Assembly: GCA_903889245.1 (NCBI GenBank)
Contig: CAISWQ010000028.1
Location: forward strand, 1-64,000
From: an uncultured Lentisphaerota bacterium
GTDB lineage: Bacteria > Verrucomicrobiota > Kiritimatiellia > CAIQIC01
Direction: 5' to 3'
DNA: 64,000 nucleotides
In this document: positions 16,016 to 26,100 of the stretch, in pieces
Layout: every line of letters begins with the position of its first letter
Position numbering within the stretch: the first letter of the stretch is position 1
The notes under the pieces: model-generated
The model's input: the letters and a program-made list of their open reading frames with translations, nothing else
What the model was told of the DNA's origin: nothing
The model's database searches: none
Program-made: the position numbers and the translations under genes

Positions 16016-18166
16016 ATGAGCGAACTCCACGTCATCGCCCGTACGCCGCTACGCCGCTCCGCGCGCCGCCAGTTCCTGTTCTTCTCCGCCGTGGTCGCGC
16101 TGACGGGGTTCGCGACGTGGGTGATGGCCGATATTCTCTGGCGGGGCGGGTTGACGGGGCTCGAGACGGCGTTGCTGCTTTTGTTCGTGCCGATGTTCGG
16201 CATGGTCGCCCTGGGCTTCACGCAGGCGTTGTTCGGCTTCATCATCCTGCTGTGGAACCGCGACCCCTACAGCATCAGCCGGACGCTGCCGGAACAGCCG
16301 CCCAAGCCGGAGGAACTGCCGGCGACCGCGATCGCGCTGCCGATCTATAACGAGGACGTCGGCCGCGTCTATGAGGGCTTGCGGACGATGTACCTCGATC
16401 TCGCGCGCGCCGGTGTCGCGGGCCGCTTCGATTTCTTCATCCTCTCCGACTCCACCGACCCGAACAAGTGGATCGAGGAGGAGGTCGCGTGGCTCGACCT
16501 CTGCAAACAGCTCAAGGGCTTCGGCCGGATTTTCTACCGCAAGCGCGCCGCCCCGCTGAACCGGAAGAGCGGGAACATCAGCGACTTTCTCCGGCGCTGG
16601 GGCCGGAAGTATCGCTACATGGTCGTCCTCGACGCCGATTCCCTGATGGAAGCCGCGACGCTGACGCGGCTGGTGCAGCTCATGGAGGCGAATCCGCAGG
16701 CGGGTTTAATCCAGACCGTGCCCGCGCCGATCCAGGCGAAGACCTTCTTTGCCCGCTTGATGCAGTTTGCCGGGACGCTCTATGGCCCGGTGTTCCAGGC
16801 GGGGCTGAACTACTGGCAGGCGGGCAGCGGCAACTTCTGGGGGCACAATGCGATCATCCGCGTCGCGCCGTTCATGGAGCATTGCGGGCTGCCGCCGCTG
16901 CGGACGGCGCGCGTGCGGTTCATGAGCCACGATTACGTCGAGGCCGCGCTGATGCGCCGCGCCAACTTCGAGGTGTGGATGGCCTATGAACTCGGCGGTT
17001 CCTTCGAGAGCCTGCCGCCGACGCTGGTGGACCACACCGCGCGCGACCGCCGCTGGTGCCGCGGCAATCTCCAGCACTCGTGGCTGCTCGCCGCGCAGGG
17101 GTTCCATCCCATCAACCGCCTCCATCTGCTGCTCGGCATCCTCTCCTATGTTTCCTCGCCGCTCTGGCTGATCTTCCTCGTGCTCGGCACGCTTCAATGC
17201 TGGCTCTATTGGTCGAGCAACGAGCCGCTGCGCTTCGATGCGGACGTGGGCATCTCGTCGTTCCTCGATATCGGCGGCAACAAGCTGGCGCTGATCCTGT
17301 TCTTCGTCACGCTGGGCCTGCTGACCATCCCGAAGCTGCTCGCCGTCCTGCTGGCGCTGCGCGAGGGCGCGCGCCGCCGCGCGTTCGGCGGCACGGCCGC
17401 CCTCGTCGCTGGCTTTGCGTTCGAGCATCTGCTCTCGGCGGTCCTCGCGCCGATCTTCATGCTGTTCAACTCGCGGTGGGTCATCGAGATCATGCTCGGC
17501 CGCAGCGTCCCGTGGAATCCACAGCGGCGCGACGCCGGCGGCGGCGCGGATTGGGGCGGCCTTTTGCTCGCGCATACGTGGCAGACGCTGCTCGGCTGCA
17601 CATGGGCGCTGGCGGCCTGGAAGATCAACCCGGCGTTCTTTTGGTGGATCAGCCCGATCACCTTCGGCCTGATCGCCTCGCTGCCGCTCTCCGCGCTCTT
17701 GAGCTACGCGGGCCTCGGCGACGCGCTCAAGCGTATCGGCCTGTTCCGTACGCCGATGGAGATCGCGCCGACCTCGGTCGTGACGCACCTGGCGAAGAAC
17801 CTCGAAGCCGCCGAGCGCCGCCATCTCCACGCGCCCGACTGGCTTGCGCCGCAGAACGGCATCATGCAGGTCGTGCTCGATCCCTACATCAACGCCGCGC
17901 ACGTCTCCCTGCTGCGCCAGAAACGCCGCCTGCCGCATGCGGTGACGAACTATCTGCATCAGTTACAGGACCGCCTTGTGCAGAAGGGTCCCGCCGACCT
18001 CAAGCGCCGCGAGCAGCTCGCGCTCCTGATGAACGCCGACGCGATCACCAGCCTGCATCACCGCATCTGGCACGAGCCGGAGGCGCACCTCGCCCCGTGG
18101 TGGAAGCTCGCCATGCGCCACTACAACACCCTCACCGACCGCCCCCAGACCGCGCTCTACCGCTGA
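16016..18166 (+). CDS. opgH: Glucan biosynthesis glucosyltransferase H
   Basis: A 716-residue multi-spanning processive family 2 glucosyltransferase, the inner-membrane enzyme that polymerises glucose from UDP-glucose into osmoregulated periplasmic glucans. Two N-terminal helices lie at about 19-42 and 50-80. The catalytic domain shows LPIYNED at 109-114, SDSTDPN at 144-150, the DADS metal motif at 206-209, and DRRWCRGNLQH near 345, which carries the Q/RxxRW-type product-binding site. Several C-terminal helices follow. Length is close to short OpgH forms. The usual partner opgG is absent, so this is an orphan copy; the product may be a different beta-glucan. Confidence 0.9.
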   Translation: MSELHVIARTPLRRSARRQFLFFSAVVALTGFATWVMADILWRGGLTGLETALLLLFVPMFGMVALGFTQALFGFIILLWNRDPYSISRTLPEQPPKPEELPATAIALPIYNEDVGRVYEGLRTMYLDLARAGVAGRFDFFILSDSTDPNKWIEEEVAWLDLCKQLKGFGRIFYRKRAAPLNRKSGNISDFLRRWGRKYRYMVVLDADSLMEAATLTRLVQLMEANPQAGLIQTVPAPIQAKTFFARLMQFAGTLYGPVFQAGLNYWQAGSGNFWGHNAIIRVAPFMEHCGLPPLRTARVRFMSHDYVEAALMRRANFEVWMAYELGGSFESLPPTLVDHTARDRRWCRGNLQHSWLLAAQGFHPINRLHLLLGILSYVSSPLWLIFLVLGTLQCWLYWSSNEPLRFDADVGISSFLDIGGNKLALILFFVTLGLLTIPKLLAVLLALREGARRRAFGGTAALVAGFAFEHLLSAVLAPIFMLFNSRWVIEIMLGRSVPWNPQRRDAGGGADWGGLLLAHTWQTLLGCTWALAAWKINPAFFWWISPITFGLIASLPLSALLSYAGLGDALKRIGLFRTPMEIAPTSVVTHLAKNLEAAERRHLHAPDWLAPQNGIMQVVLDPYINAAHVSLLRQKRRLPHAVTNYLHQLQDRLVQKGPADLKRREQLALLMNADAITSLHHRIWHEPEAHLAPWWKLAMRHYNTLTDRPQTALYR

Positions 18167-18237
18167 TACGGAAGATACGTGCTTCGGGATGCGGGTGGGT
18201 GGAACGCGACCTCCGGGCGCGTTCTTTGGCCGACCGT

Positions 18238-18310
18238 GGTGGACAGAAAAACAGGCTACAGAAAAACCAGCCCCTTCCCCATTTTTCTGTCTCCTGTTTT
18301 TCTGTCCACC
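18238..18310. repeat. Perfect 18-bp inverted repeat of the GACAGAAAAA type
   Basis: The arms at 18238-18255 and 18293-18310 are exact reverse complements (GGTGGACAGAAAAACAGG). Inside, CAGAAAAA and TTTTTCTG form a second, inner inverted pair. There is no T-run after the stem on either strand, so it is a poor intrinsic terminator; it looks like a small non-autonomous element. Confidence 0.85.
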
Positions 18311-18325
18311 CTCTTTCTGTCCGCG

Positions 18326-18406
18326 TTTCCAAGGCTTGGAAAATTCTCCGCGATTTTTTCCAAGCCTTGGAAAAAGTCCCCTGCGCTCGTTCCCATCCTT
18401 GGAAAA
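18326..18406. repeat. PAL-31 palindrome trio
   Basis: Three copies centred at 18334, 18365 and 18397 (gaps 31 and 32 bp). The third ends five bases before the -35 box of the promoter of the sugar module. Confidence 0.92.
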
Positions 18407-18410
18407 TGGT

Positions 18411-18439
18411 TTGACACGCTTGCGCGGCAGTCCTATGGA
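18411..18439 (+). promoter_or_regulatory. Predicted sigma-70-type promoter of the sugar module
   Basis: -35 TTGACA (18411-18416), 17-bp spacer, -10 TATGGA (18434-18439), about 50 bp before the start codon at 18491. The closest palindrome lies directly upstream, where an activator would sit. Confidence 0.6.
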
Positions 18440-18490
18440 GAGCGTCATGCAAAAGCGCCGCGCGAGGGTCCAACCAGAAGGGAGTTCGCC

Positions 18491-19357
18491 ATGAGAATCG
18501 GGTTCCATACGGATGCGTTCAATTCGAGCTACAAAAGTTTCGAGGGCTGCCTGCAATGGGCGCAGGCCAACGGCGTCCATTTCATCGAATGCGGGCTGAT
18601 TGATGGTGTGAGCTGGATTCACGGGCTGGGCTACCAGCCGCACGTGGCGCTCTATGAGGACCCGGAGCTGCTGCGGCGGAAGATGGAAAAGTACGGCGTG
18701 CAGTTTTCGCAGGTGGACGCGGCCTATCCGCTCTCCGGCAAGGACGGTCCACTGCGCGGCGTGCCCTACGTGATGAAGTCCATCGCATGGGCCAAGCTCG
18801 CCGGCGCGCCGAGCGTGGATACGACCGATGGGCTCCACGCACCGGAGGGGCTCAAGGATCCGCAGGCGCTCGACCTGATGAAGGGCGAGTACGAGCAGAT
18901 CATCGAGGTCGCGGCGGCGCACAAGATTTTCGTCAACATCGAGCCGCACGGCTACTTCACGACGAAGCCGGAGATGATGGAGCGGATGCTCGCGTTCTGC
19001 GATAGCCCGTGGCTGCGGATGAACATGGATACGGGCAACACGTTCATCGCCGGGCAGGACCCGGTGGCGTTCCTCAAGAAATTCATCGGCAAGGTCAATC
19101 ATGTCCACACGAAGGATGTCTCGGAGAGCCTCGCGCGCGCGGTGCGCGGCGGGCAGACCGGCATCGCCGTCAGCCAGTGCGCGCTCGGCGATGGCGTCAA
19201 TGCGGGGAACATCAAGCAGTGCCTCGCGCTGCTGCGCGACCACGGCTACGCGGGCACGTTGAGCATCGAGTGCGAAGGCCAGGGCGGCCCGATGATCGAG
19301 CAGAGCCTCGCGTGGCTGCGCCAGACGGTCAAGGAACTGGGCATCGCGGCGGAATAA
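18491..19357 (+). CDS. Sugar phosphate isomerase/epimerase-like TIM barrel
   Basis: A 288-residue xylose-isomerase-like TIM barrel. The metal-binding set typical of this group is visible: E151 (VNIEPHG), D180 (MNMDTGN), H206 (HVHTKD) and E260 (LSIECEG). The start at 18491 follows a GGGAG ribosome site; the open frame upstream runs through repeats. It heads a run with a transporter, a second TIM-barrel epimerase, an exported Gfo/Idh oxidoreductase and a ThuA protein. It probably isomerises or epimerises a keto-sugar made by the oxidoreductase. The exact substrate cannot be read. Confidence 0.8.
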   Translation: MRIGFHTDAFNSSYKSFEGCLQWAQANGVHFIECGLIDGVSWIHGLGYQPHVALYEDPELLRRKMEKYGVQFSQVDAAYPLSGKDGPLRGVPYVMKSIAWAKLAGAPSVDTTDGLHAPEGLKDPQALDLMKGEYEQIIEVAAAHKIFVNIEPHGYFTTKPEMMERMLAFCDSPWLRMNMDTGNTFIAGQDPVAFLKKFIGKVNHVHTKDVSESLARAVRGGQTGIAVSQCALGDGVNAGNIKQCLALLRDHGYAGTLSIECEGQGGPMIEQSLAWLRQTVKELGIAAE

Positions 19358-19369
19358 GGAGACCCACCC

Positions 19370-20902
19370 ATGAGCAGCCATGCCGATGCGACCGCGTCCG
19401 TCTCCACCGCCGACCGCCGCGCGCTGTTCTGGGCGTGCTTCATGGCGATTGCCGCCACCGCGGCGATCTTCGCCGTGCGCGGGCAGGTGATCGGCGACTG
19501 GGCGCGCGAGTTCAGCCTGACCGAAACGCAGAAGGGCGAAATCCTCGGCGTCGGCCTCTGGCCGTTCGCCGCGGCGATTGTGCTGGTGAGCCTCGTCGCC
19601 GACCGCATCGGCTACGGCAAATGCCTGTTCTTCGCCTTTTCCTGCCACGTGGCGTCCACCATCATCCTGCTGTTCGCAAAGGGCTACAGGTGGCTTTATA
19701 TCGGCACGTTCCTCGTCTCGGTGGGCAACGGCTCGGCGCAGGCGATTGCCGATCCGTTGGTCGCCTCGCTCTACCGCCACAACAAGACGACATGGCTGAA
19801 CATCCTGCACGCAAGCTGGCCGGCGGGCATGGTCGCCGGCGGCATCGCGGGCATCGCGCTTGGCGTCGGCGGCGGGCTCGACTGGCGCTGGCGCATCGGG
19901 ATGCTGCTCGTGCCCATCGTCGCCTACGGCATCCTGATGCTCGGCCACCGCTTCCCGGTGCATGAGCGCATCGAGGCCGGCGTCAGCGACCGCGAGATGT
20001 TCCGCGAGACCGGCGCGGTCGGGTTGCTGCTCGTGCTCGTGTTCCTGTTCGGCGAGTTCGCGCGGCTGCTCGCGCTGCCGTGGTACGCGGGCGTGCTCGC
20101 GGCGCTGGTCTGCGCGGGCGTCTTCGGCGCGTTCACCCGCTCGCTCGGCCAGCCGATGTTCCTGATTTTGCTGGTGCTGATGATTCCGCTGGCGACGACG
20201 GAACTGGGCACCGATAGCTGGATCACCTCGCTGATGGAAGGGCCGATGCAGGCGCTGAACCTCAACGCCGGCTGGGTGCTGGTCTATACCTCCTTCATCA
20301 TGATGCTGCTGCGGTTCGGCGCGGCGCCGGTGGTGAAGCTGCTGACGCCGCTGGGCGTGCTGATCGCGAGCTGCGTACTGGCCGCGGCCGGTCTCATCGC
20401 GTTGAGCCACGCGACCGGCCTGGCGATCCTGCTGGCGGCAACCCTCTACGGCGCGGGCAAGTGCTACCTCTGGCCGACGATGCTCGGCATCGTCGCCGAA
20501 CGGTTCCCGAAAGGCGGCGCGCTCGCGATGAACGCGACCAGCGCGGTCGGCATGATGAGCGTCGGCATCCTCGGCACGGTCTTCCTCGGCCTGATCCAGG
20601 ACCGCGCCGTCGAGACGCGCCTGCAAAAGGAACAGCCCGCGCTGCACGAGCAGGTCGTCATCACCAAGCAGAGCGTGCTCGGCGATTACCGCGCGGTGGA
20701 TCCCGACAAGGTCAAGACGCTGGCCGCGCCGCAGCAGGGCGTCATCAAAACCCTGACCGACGCCGCGAGCAAGGGCGCGCTGACGACCACCGCGATCTTC
20801 CCGACCGTGATGCTCGTCGCCTATATCGGCCTGTTCCTCTACTTCCGTTTCCGCGGCGGCTATCGTGCCGTCGCGCTTGCCCCGCCACCCATCAACAAAT
20901 GA
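19370..20902 (+). CDS. Major facilitator superfamily sugar transporter
   Basis: A 510-residue protein with about 12 membrane helices. After the second helix, VADRIGYGK matches the MFS loop motif (D-R-x-G). The second half contains DSWITSLMEGPMQ and WPTMLGIVAERFPKGGALAM, as in transporters of the nucleoside/sugar-type MFS group. An unusually long hydrophilic insert (about residues 410-470, RAVETRLQKEQPALHEQ and onward) lies before the last helix. It sits 12 bp after the isomerase gene and probably imports the sugar or keto-sugar handled by the module. Confidence 0.8.
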   Translation: MSSHADATASVSTADRRALFWACFMAIAATAAIFAVRGQVIGDWAREFSLTETQKGEILGVGLWPFAAAIVLVSLVADRIGYGKCLFFAFSCHVASTIILLFAKGYRWLYIGTFLVSVGNGSAQAIADPLVASLYRHNKTTWLNILHASWPAGMVAGGIAGIALGVGGGLDWRWRIGMLLVPIVAYGILMLGHRFPVHERIEAGVSDREMFRETGAVGLLLVLVFLFGEFARLLALPWYAGVLAALVCAGVFGAFTRSLGQPMFLILLVLMIPLATTELGTDSWITSLMEGPMQALNLNAGWVLVYTSFIMMLLRFGAAPVVKLLTPLGVLIASCVLAAAGLIALSHATGLAILLAATLYGAGKCYLWPTMLGIVAERFPKGGALAMNATSAVGMMSVGILGTVFLGLIQDRAVETRLQKEQPALHEQVVITKQSVLGDYRAVDPDKVKTLAAPQQGVIKTLTDAASKGALTTTAIFPTVMLVAYIGLFLYFRFRGGYRAVALAPPPINK

Positions 20903-20909
20903 GGTAATC

Positions 20910-21767
20910 ATGAAAGTCGGTATCAACATGCTGCTCTGGGCCACGCAGGTCACACGCCGCCACGCAGCCCAGCTCAAGCAGATCAAGGCCGCGGGCGCCG
21001 ATGGCGTGGAAATCCCGCTCTTTGAAGGCCAGGTGGCGCATTTCCGCCAACTCGGCCTGCTGCTTGATGATCTCGGCCTGGAGCGGACCACCGCGATGGC
21101 GCTGGTCTCGCCGGACGCCAATCCGGTCAGCGACGATGCGAAAATTCGCCAGGCGGCGACCGACCAGATGAAATGGCTCATCGAGTGCGCCGCCGCACTC
21201 GGCGCGCCGGTGATCTGCGGCCCGATGTTCCAGACGCTCGGCGTCTTCACCGGCTGCGCCCCGACGGAAACCGAGAAAAAGCGTGTGGTCGCGATGCTGC
21301 ACGAGGTCGCACCACTCGCCGCGCAGGCGGGCGTGACGCTCGCGGTCGAGCCGCTCAACCGTTTCGAGGCGCACATGGTCAACACCACGGCCGATGGCGC
21401 GGCGCTCGTCAAGCGCATCGGCCACCCGAACGTCGGCCTGCTCTACGACACCTTCCACGCAAACATCGAGGAGGCCGATCCGGTCGGCGCGATTCGCAAA
21501 CACGGCAAGTGCATCCGGCATTTCCACTGCAGCGCCAACCACCGCGGTATCCCTGGTCAGGACCATGTGCCGTGGCTGGAATCCTTCCGCGCCCTGCGCA
21601 CCGTGGGCTACGATGGCTGGCTGATGATCGAGTCCTTCGGACGCGCGCTACCCGGCCTCGCCGCCGCCACGAAAATCTGGCGCGACCTGTTCCCATCGAA
21701 CATCGCCGTCGCCAAGCAAGGCATTCCGTTTATCCGCAAGACGTGGCAGGCCAGCGCCCGCAGATAG
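20910..21767 (+). CDS. D-tagatose/D-psicose 3-epimerase-like protein
   Basis: A 285-residue TIM barrel with the ligand spacing of ketose 3-epimerases: E147 (AVEPLNRFE), D180 (LYDTFHANIEE), H206 (HFHCSANHRG) and E241 (MIESFG), with R212 where the substrate phosphate/hydroxyl contact lies. Agrobacterium D-psicose epimerase has nearly identical spacing. The ATG at 20910 has a GAGG site and is seven bases after the transporter stop. It probably epimerises C3 of a ketose or keto-acid; related proteins act on other sugars. Confidence 0.8.
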   Translation: MKVGINMLLWATQVTRRHAAQLKQIKAAGADGVEIPLFEGQVAHFRQLGLLLDDLGLERTTAMALVSPDANPVSDDAKIRQAATDQMKWLIECAAALGAPVICGPMFQTLGVFTGCAPTETEKKRVVAMLHEVAPLAAQAGVTLAVEPLNRFEAHMVNTTADGAALVKRIGHPNVGLLYDTFHANIEEADPVGAIRKHGKCIRHFHCSANHRGIPGQDHVPWLESFRALRTVGYDGWLMIESFGRALPGLAAATKIWRDLFPSNIAVAKQGIPFIRKTWQASARR

Positions 21768-21776
21768 GAGTACCCC

Positions 21777-23057
21777 ATGCACCAGTTCAGTCGCAGAAAG
21801 TTCCTCGCCACGGCAGGCGCGCTCGCCGCGCCGCTGCTGCTCCCATCGCGGGTTCTCGGCCGCGCGGGCAACATCGCGCCGGGTGACAAAATCAACGTCG
21901 GCTTCATCGGTCTCGGCAGTCGCGGCAGCGACCACCTGCGCACCCTGCTGCCGCGCCCCGATGTGCAGGTGCTCGGCGTCTGCGAAGTCTTCCGCTCCAA
22001 GGCCGAGAAGGCCAAGCAGAAGGTGGACGAGCACTACGGCACGAAGGACTGCCTCGTCACGCAGGATTTCCGCGAACTGCTCGCGCGGCCCGACCTCGAC
22101 GCGGTCGTCATCGCCGCGCCGGAGAACTGGCACGCGCTCATGTCCCTCGCCGCGTTGCGGGCGGGCAAGGATGTCTATTGCGAGAAGGCGCTCTCGCTGA
22201 CCGTGGCCGAAGGCCGCGCCGTTTGCGACGCCGTCGCGCGCCACGGCCGCGTCTTCCAGGCCGGCACGCAGCAGCGCTCCGACCGCAACTTCCGCTTCGC
22301 CTGCGAGCTCGCGCGCAACGGCTACCTCGGCAAATTGCAGACCGTCACGGTCGGCGTGCCGAGCGGGCGGCGCGTGCTGCACCTGCCGGTGACGCCGCCG
22401 CCGGCCGACCTCGACTATGAACTCTGGCTCGGCCCGGCCCCGTTCAAGCCGCACCGCGACAACCTCTGCAATTACAACTGGTATTTCCTCACTGACTACT
22501 GCGCCGGCTGGATCCAGAGCTGGGGCGTGCACCACATGGATATCGCGCTCTGGGGCGCGCCTGCGCTGACCGCCTCGACGCTCACGGCGGAGGGCACGGC
22601 GGACTTTGTGACCGAGGGCGATGCCGATGTCTCCTTCGGCTGGTCGGTGAACTTCACCACGCCCGACGGCCTGCGCCTGCAATTCCACGACGACGGCAGC
22701 TCGCCGTTCGGCCACGGCTGCCGCTTCGCCGGCGACCGCGGCTGGGTCCATGTGGTCCGCGGCGGCATCAAGGCCGAGCCGGCCGACCTGCTCCAGACCG
22801 TGCTCAAACCGACGGACGAACATCTCTACGTCTCGCGCGAGCACCAGTCGAACTTCCTCGACTGCATCCGCAGCCGGCGCGAGCCCGCCGCGCCCGCGCG
22901 CGTCTGCCACGCCGCCACCACCGCGACGCTCGTCGCCGACATTGCCACGCGCCTCGGCCGCAAGGTGACGTGGGACTGGAAGACCGAACGCTTCGTCGCC
23001 GATCCCGCCGCCGACCGCCTGCTCAACCGCACCATGCGCAGCCCGTGGCACGTCTAA
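21777..23057 (+). CDS. Tat-exported Gfo/Idh/MocA-family oxidoreductase
   Basis: A 426-residue NAD(P)-dependent sugar oxidoreductase with a twin-arginine leader (SRRKFLATAGALAAPLLL). The Rossmann motif GFIGLGSRG is at 42-50, EKA at 136-138 replaces the usual EKP with the catalytic lysine kept, and the C-terminal domain has WIQSWGVHHMDIALWG. The Tat signal means that folded, cofactor-loaded enzyme acts outside the cytoplasm, as in glucose-fructose oxidoreductase. In this context it could oxidise a glycoside to a 3-keto sugar for the TIM barrels and the ThuA protein. Confidence 0.88.
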   Translation: MHQFSRRKFLATAGALAAPLLLPSRVLGRAGNIAPGDKINVGFIGLGSRGSDHLRTLLPRPDVQVLGVCEVFRSKAEKAKQKVDEHYGTKDCLVTQDFRELLARPDLDAVVIAAPENWHALMSLAALRAGKDVYCEKALSLTVAEGRAVCDAVARHGRVFQAGTQQRSDRNFRFACELARNGYLGKLQTVTVGVPSGRRVLHLPVTPPPADLDYELWLGPAPFKPHRDNLCNYNWYFLTDYCAGWIQSWGVHHMDIALWGAPALTASTLTAEGTADFVTEGDADVSFGWSVNFTTPDGLRLQFHDDGSSPFGHGCRFAGDRGWVHVVRGGIKAEPADLLQTVLKPTDEHLYVSREHQSNFLDCIRSRREPAAPARVCHAATTATLVADIATRLGRKVTWDWKTERFVADPAADRLLNRTMRSPWHV

Positions 23058-23116
23058 GCGGAAATCCCGAAATCCAAAACTCGAAATCCGAAACAAATTC
23101 AAAGCCGGAAATTCAA
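23058..23116. repeat. AAATCC/AAATTC low-complexity tract
   Basis: Short irregular repeats (GAAATCCGAAA, GGAAATTCAAA) between the oxidoreductase gene and the HEAT/ThuA gene. Simple-sequence type. Confidence 0.6.
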
Positions 23117-26100
23117 ATGAAGACAATCAATACCGCCACGACGCCGCGTGAGGTCACGCGGCCTACAAATTATGCGCCGAGATTGTCGTCTTTCTTCTGT
23201 AGGCCGGGTCACCGACCCGGCGGATCAGTTCGCCATCAAACCTTTACATTCATCGCGACGTTTTTGGGTTTGGGTATGTTCCTGGCATCCACCGCCGCGC
23301 CGTTGCCAGATGACGTCACGACCGCGCTGCAGACGCTGCAGAAATATGACTATGGCCAGCCGCGCCAGCCGCTCTTCGCGCTCGAGGCCTTTTCCGGGCG
23401 CGCCACCGCCCAGCCGGAACAGCAGCAGGCGCTGGCCGCGGCCTATCTCAAGATCGTCACCGCATCGGACTCGACCGCGGCGGCCCGCATCTTCGCCTGC
23501 CAGCAACTCGCGCTCGTCGGTGGCGCTGCGGAAGTGTCGGCGCTGGCCGCCTTGCTCCATCAGCCGGAGCAGGCCGATTTCGCACGCGTCGCGTTGCAGT
23601 CCATGCCTGCGCCAGAAGCCGGCGCGGCGTTGCGTAGCGCGCTGGAAAAGCTCACCGGCCAGCCGCTGATTGGCGTAATCAATTCGCTCGGCGAACGGCG
23701 CGACGCGCAAGCTGTGCCCGCGCTTGCCAAGTTATGCGGCCAAGGCGAGGCTGCGGTGCGCGCTGCCGCGTGTCTCGCGCTCGGCAAGATCGGCACCGCC
23801 GCAGCCGCCGCCGCGCTGCCCGCCGAGGCCATCGAAGCTCGACTGACGTGCGCGGAACGCGCCGGCGGCAAAATCGCAGCGGACATCTACGCCTCCTTGT
23901 GCTCGACGCAGCAACCGGCACTGCGCCTCGCCGGGCTGCGCGGACTGGCGCGCCTCGATGACGCGCAAGCGGCTCCGCTGCTGGCCAAGGCGATCCACGA
24001 TACCGATGCCACGCTTGCCTTGAGCGCGCTGCAAATCCTTGGCGAGCTCAAGGGTGATGCCATCAGCGCGACGCTGACAGCAGAACTGCCGAAACTCGAC
24101 GCCACGCGCCAGGTCACGCTGCTCGCGATTCTCGCGGAACGTCGCGCCACGTGTGCGCGCGAAGCCGTCACTGCGCTGGCCAAGAATGATGATGAAGTTG
24201 TTCGTGTTGCTGCACTCGAAGCGCTGGGCACGCTCGGCGATGCCAGCAGCCTCCCCACCCTGCTCCAAGCCGCGGCGGGCAAGAAGGGCGCGGTCAAAAC
24301 TGCCGCCGAAGCCGCGCTCGTCCAGATCGCTGCACCGGGCATAGACGAAGCACTCATTAAGGCCATCGCCGATGGCGCGAGCGGCGAACGCGTCGCGGCG
24401 ATAAATGCGGCCGCCTCGCGAACACTCGCAGGCGCGCAGCCCGCGCTGTTCGCGTCCGCGCGCGATGCCGATGAAGCGGTCCGCGCCGCCGCCGCGAAGA
24501 CGCTTGGCAAAATCGGGATGACCGAAAGTTATCCGCAGCTCGTCGCGCTGCTTGGCGCGGTTCAGAACGAGGAACTGGAAGCGGCCATCGCAGCGGTGGG
24601 GCATCGCGTGAGCGAGCCGCAGGCGCGCGTTGCGCCGCTGCTCGCGCTGCTCAAGCGCGACGGCGCGTCGCCCGCGACGCAGGCGGCGGTGTTGCGTACG
24701 CTCGCCGGACTCGGCGGCAAAGAAGCCCTCGCCGCTGTCCGCGAACGCCTCACGGCAAAAGACGCCGCGCTGCAAGACGCCGCCATCCGCGCACTGGCTG
24801 GCTGGCCGGATGTCGAGGCGCTGGAGGCGCTCGCAAACCTCATCTGTAACTCGGCTAACCCAACCCACAAGGCGTTGGCCATGCGTGGTCTTTTCCGGCT
24901 GGCGCCGACGGCAGACAATGGCGCTTGCTGGTTCCGCGGCCCCGTCCTGGCCGCGATGAAATCCGATGACGAAAAACGGCAATGGTTGGGCGCACTGGGG
25001 AATGTACACAGTTTCGATGCGTGGGGTGTCGGCGATACGCTACTGAAAGACCCTGCTGTCAAAAAAGAAGCGGCCTTGGCGATGGCCCAAGTCGGCAAGG
25101 CCTTGCTCGCGAAAAATCCCGACGAAGTTCTCGATGAAATGAAGGCAGTGCTGGCAGCAGTGCCCGACTCCACCGCAGCCAAAACGGTTCTCGCCGAGGC
25201 GCAGGCAGCGCTCGGTATCAAGTCGGCGTTCAGCGATGCGCGGAAAAAGGAACTCGCGGCGAAGCTGCCGGCGGGCGCGCGCATCGCCGCCTATCTCGAC
25301 TGCGGCGCCGAGAAACAGGACAAGGCGGCGGGCGGCATCATGCTGCGCGAACTTAACGGGAAAAACTGGACGTGGCATGGACAATCGGAAAATCCGGCGG
25401 CGCTGACCGCGGCGTTCGCCGGCGGCCATCTGAAATTCGAGGCCAGCGGCTTGAAGCCGAAGCTGCATTACCAGGTCGGCTTCACGTGGTGGGACTTTGA
25501 CGCGAACGGCCGCGAGCAGTCGGTGTGGCTCGGCGGCAAGCAGGTGTTGCCCAAGACCGCGCTGCCCGCGTGGCAGGGCAAGCAGCAAGGCCCGGCGATG
25601 TTGTCCGTGGCGGTTCCGCCCGACGCGATCAAGAATGGCAAGGTCGCCATCGAGTTCCACGGCGAAGGCAAGAGCAACGTCGTCTGCTCGGAAATCTGGC
25701 TGGTCGAATCCGCGACGCCGGTGTTGCTCGCGACCGCCTCGGCGGCGATCACCATCGCACCTGCACCGAAGGCGACCAAGCCGGAAGTGCGCGCGAATGC
25801 CGGCGCGCAGAAGAAAATCCTGATCGTCACCGGCTGCGATTATCCCGGCCACAAGTGGCAACTGACGACGCCGGCGCTGACTGCGGCACTGGCGAAGGAC
25901 AAGCGGCTGGAGATCAGCGTGGTCGAGGACGCCAACTTCCTCGGCTCACCGGAGTTGAAGAACTACGACGCGGTGGTCCTGCACTACCAGAACCACGAAG
26001 TGCCCGCGCCCGGTCCGGCGGCGCTCGCCAACTTCCGGCAGTACGTCGAGGGCGGACACGGCTTGGTGATGGTGCACTTTGCCTGCGGCGCGTTCATTGA

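Larger units (their letters stand above)
18167..18490. other. Intergenic region: inverted repeat, palindrome trio, promoter
   Basis: 324 bp between opgH and the sugar module, holding in order an 18-bp inverted repeat (18238-18310), three phased palindromes (18326-18406) and a sigma-70-like promoter (18411-18439). Confidence 0.8.

Noticed and set aside
17963-21418. 1151-codon open frame antisense to the sugar module
   Set aside because: It is an antisense shadow of several well-supported genes with high GC at third positions; no domain is recognisable.
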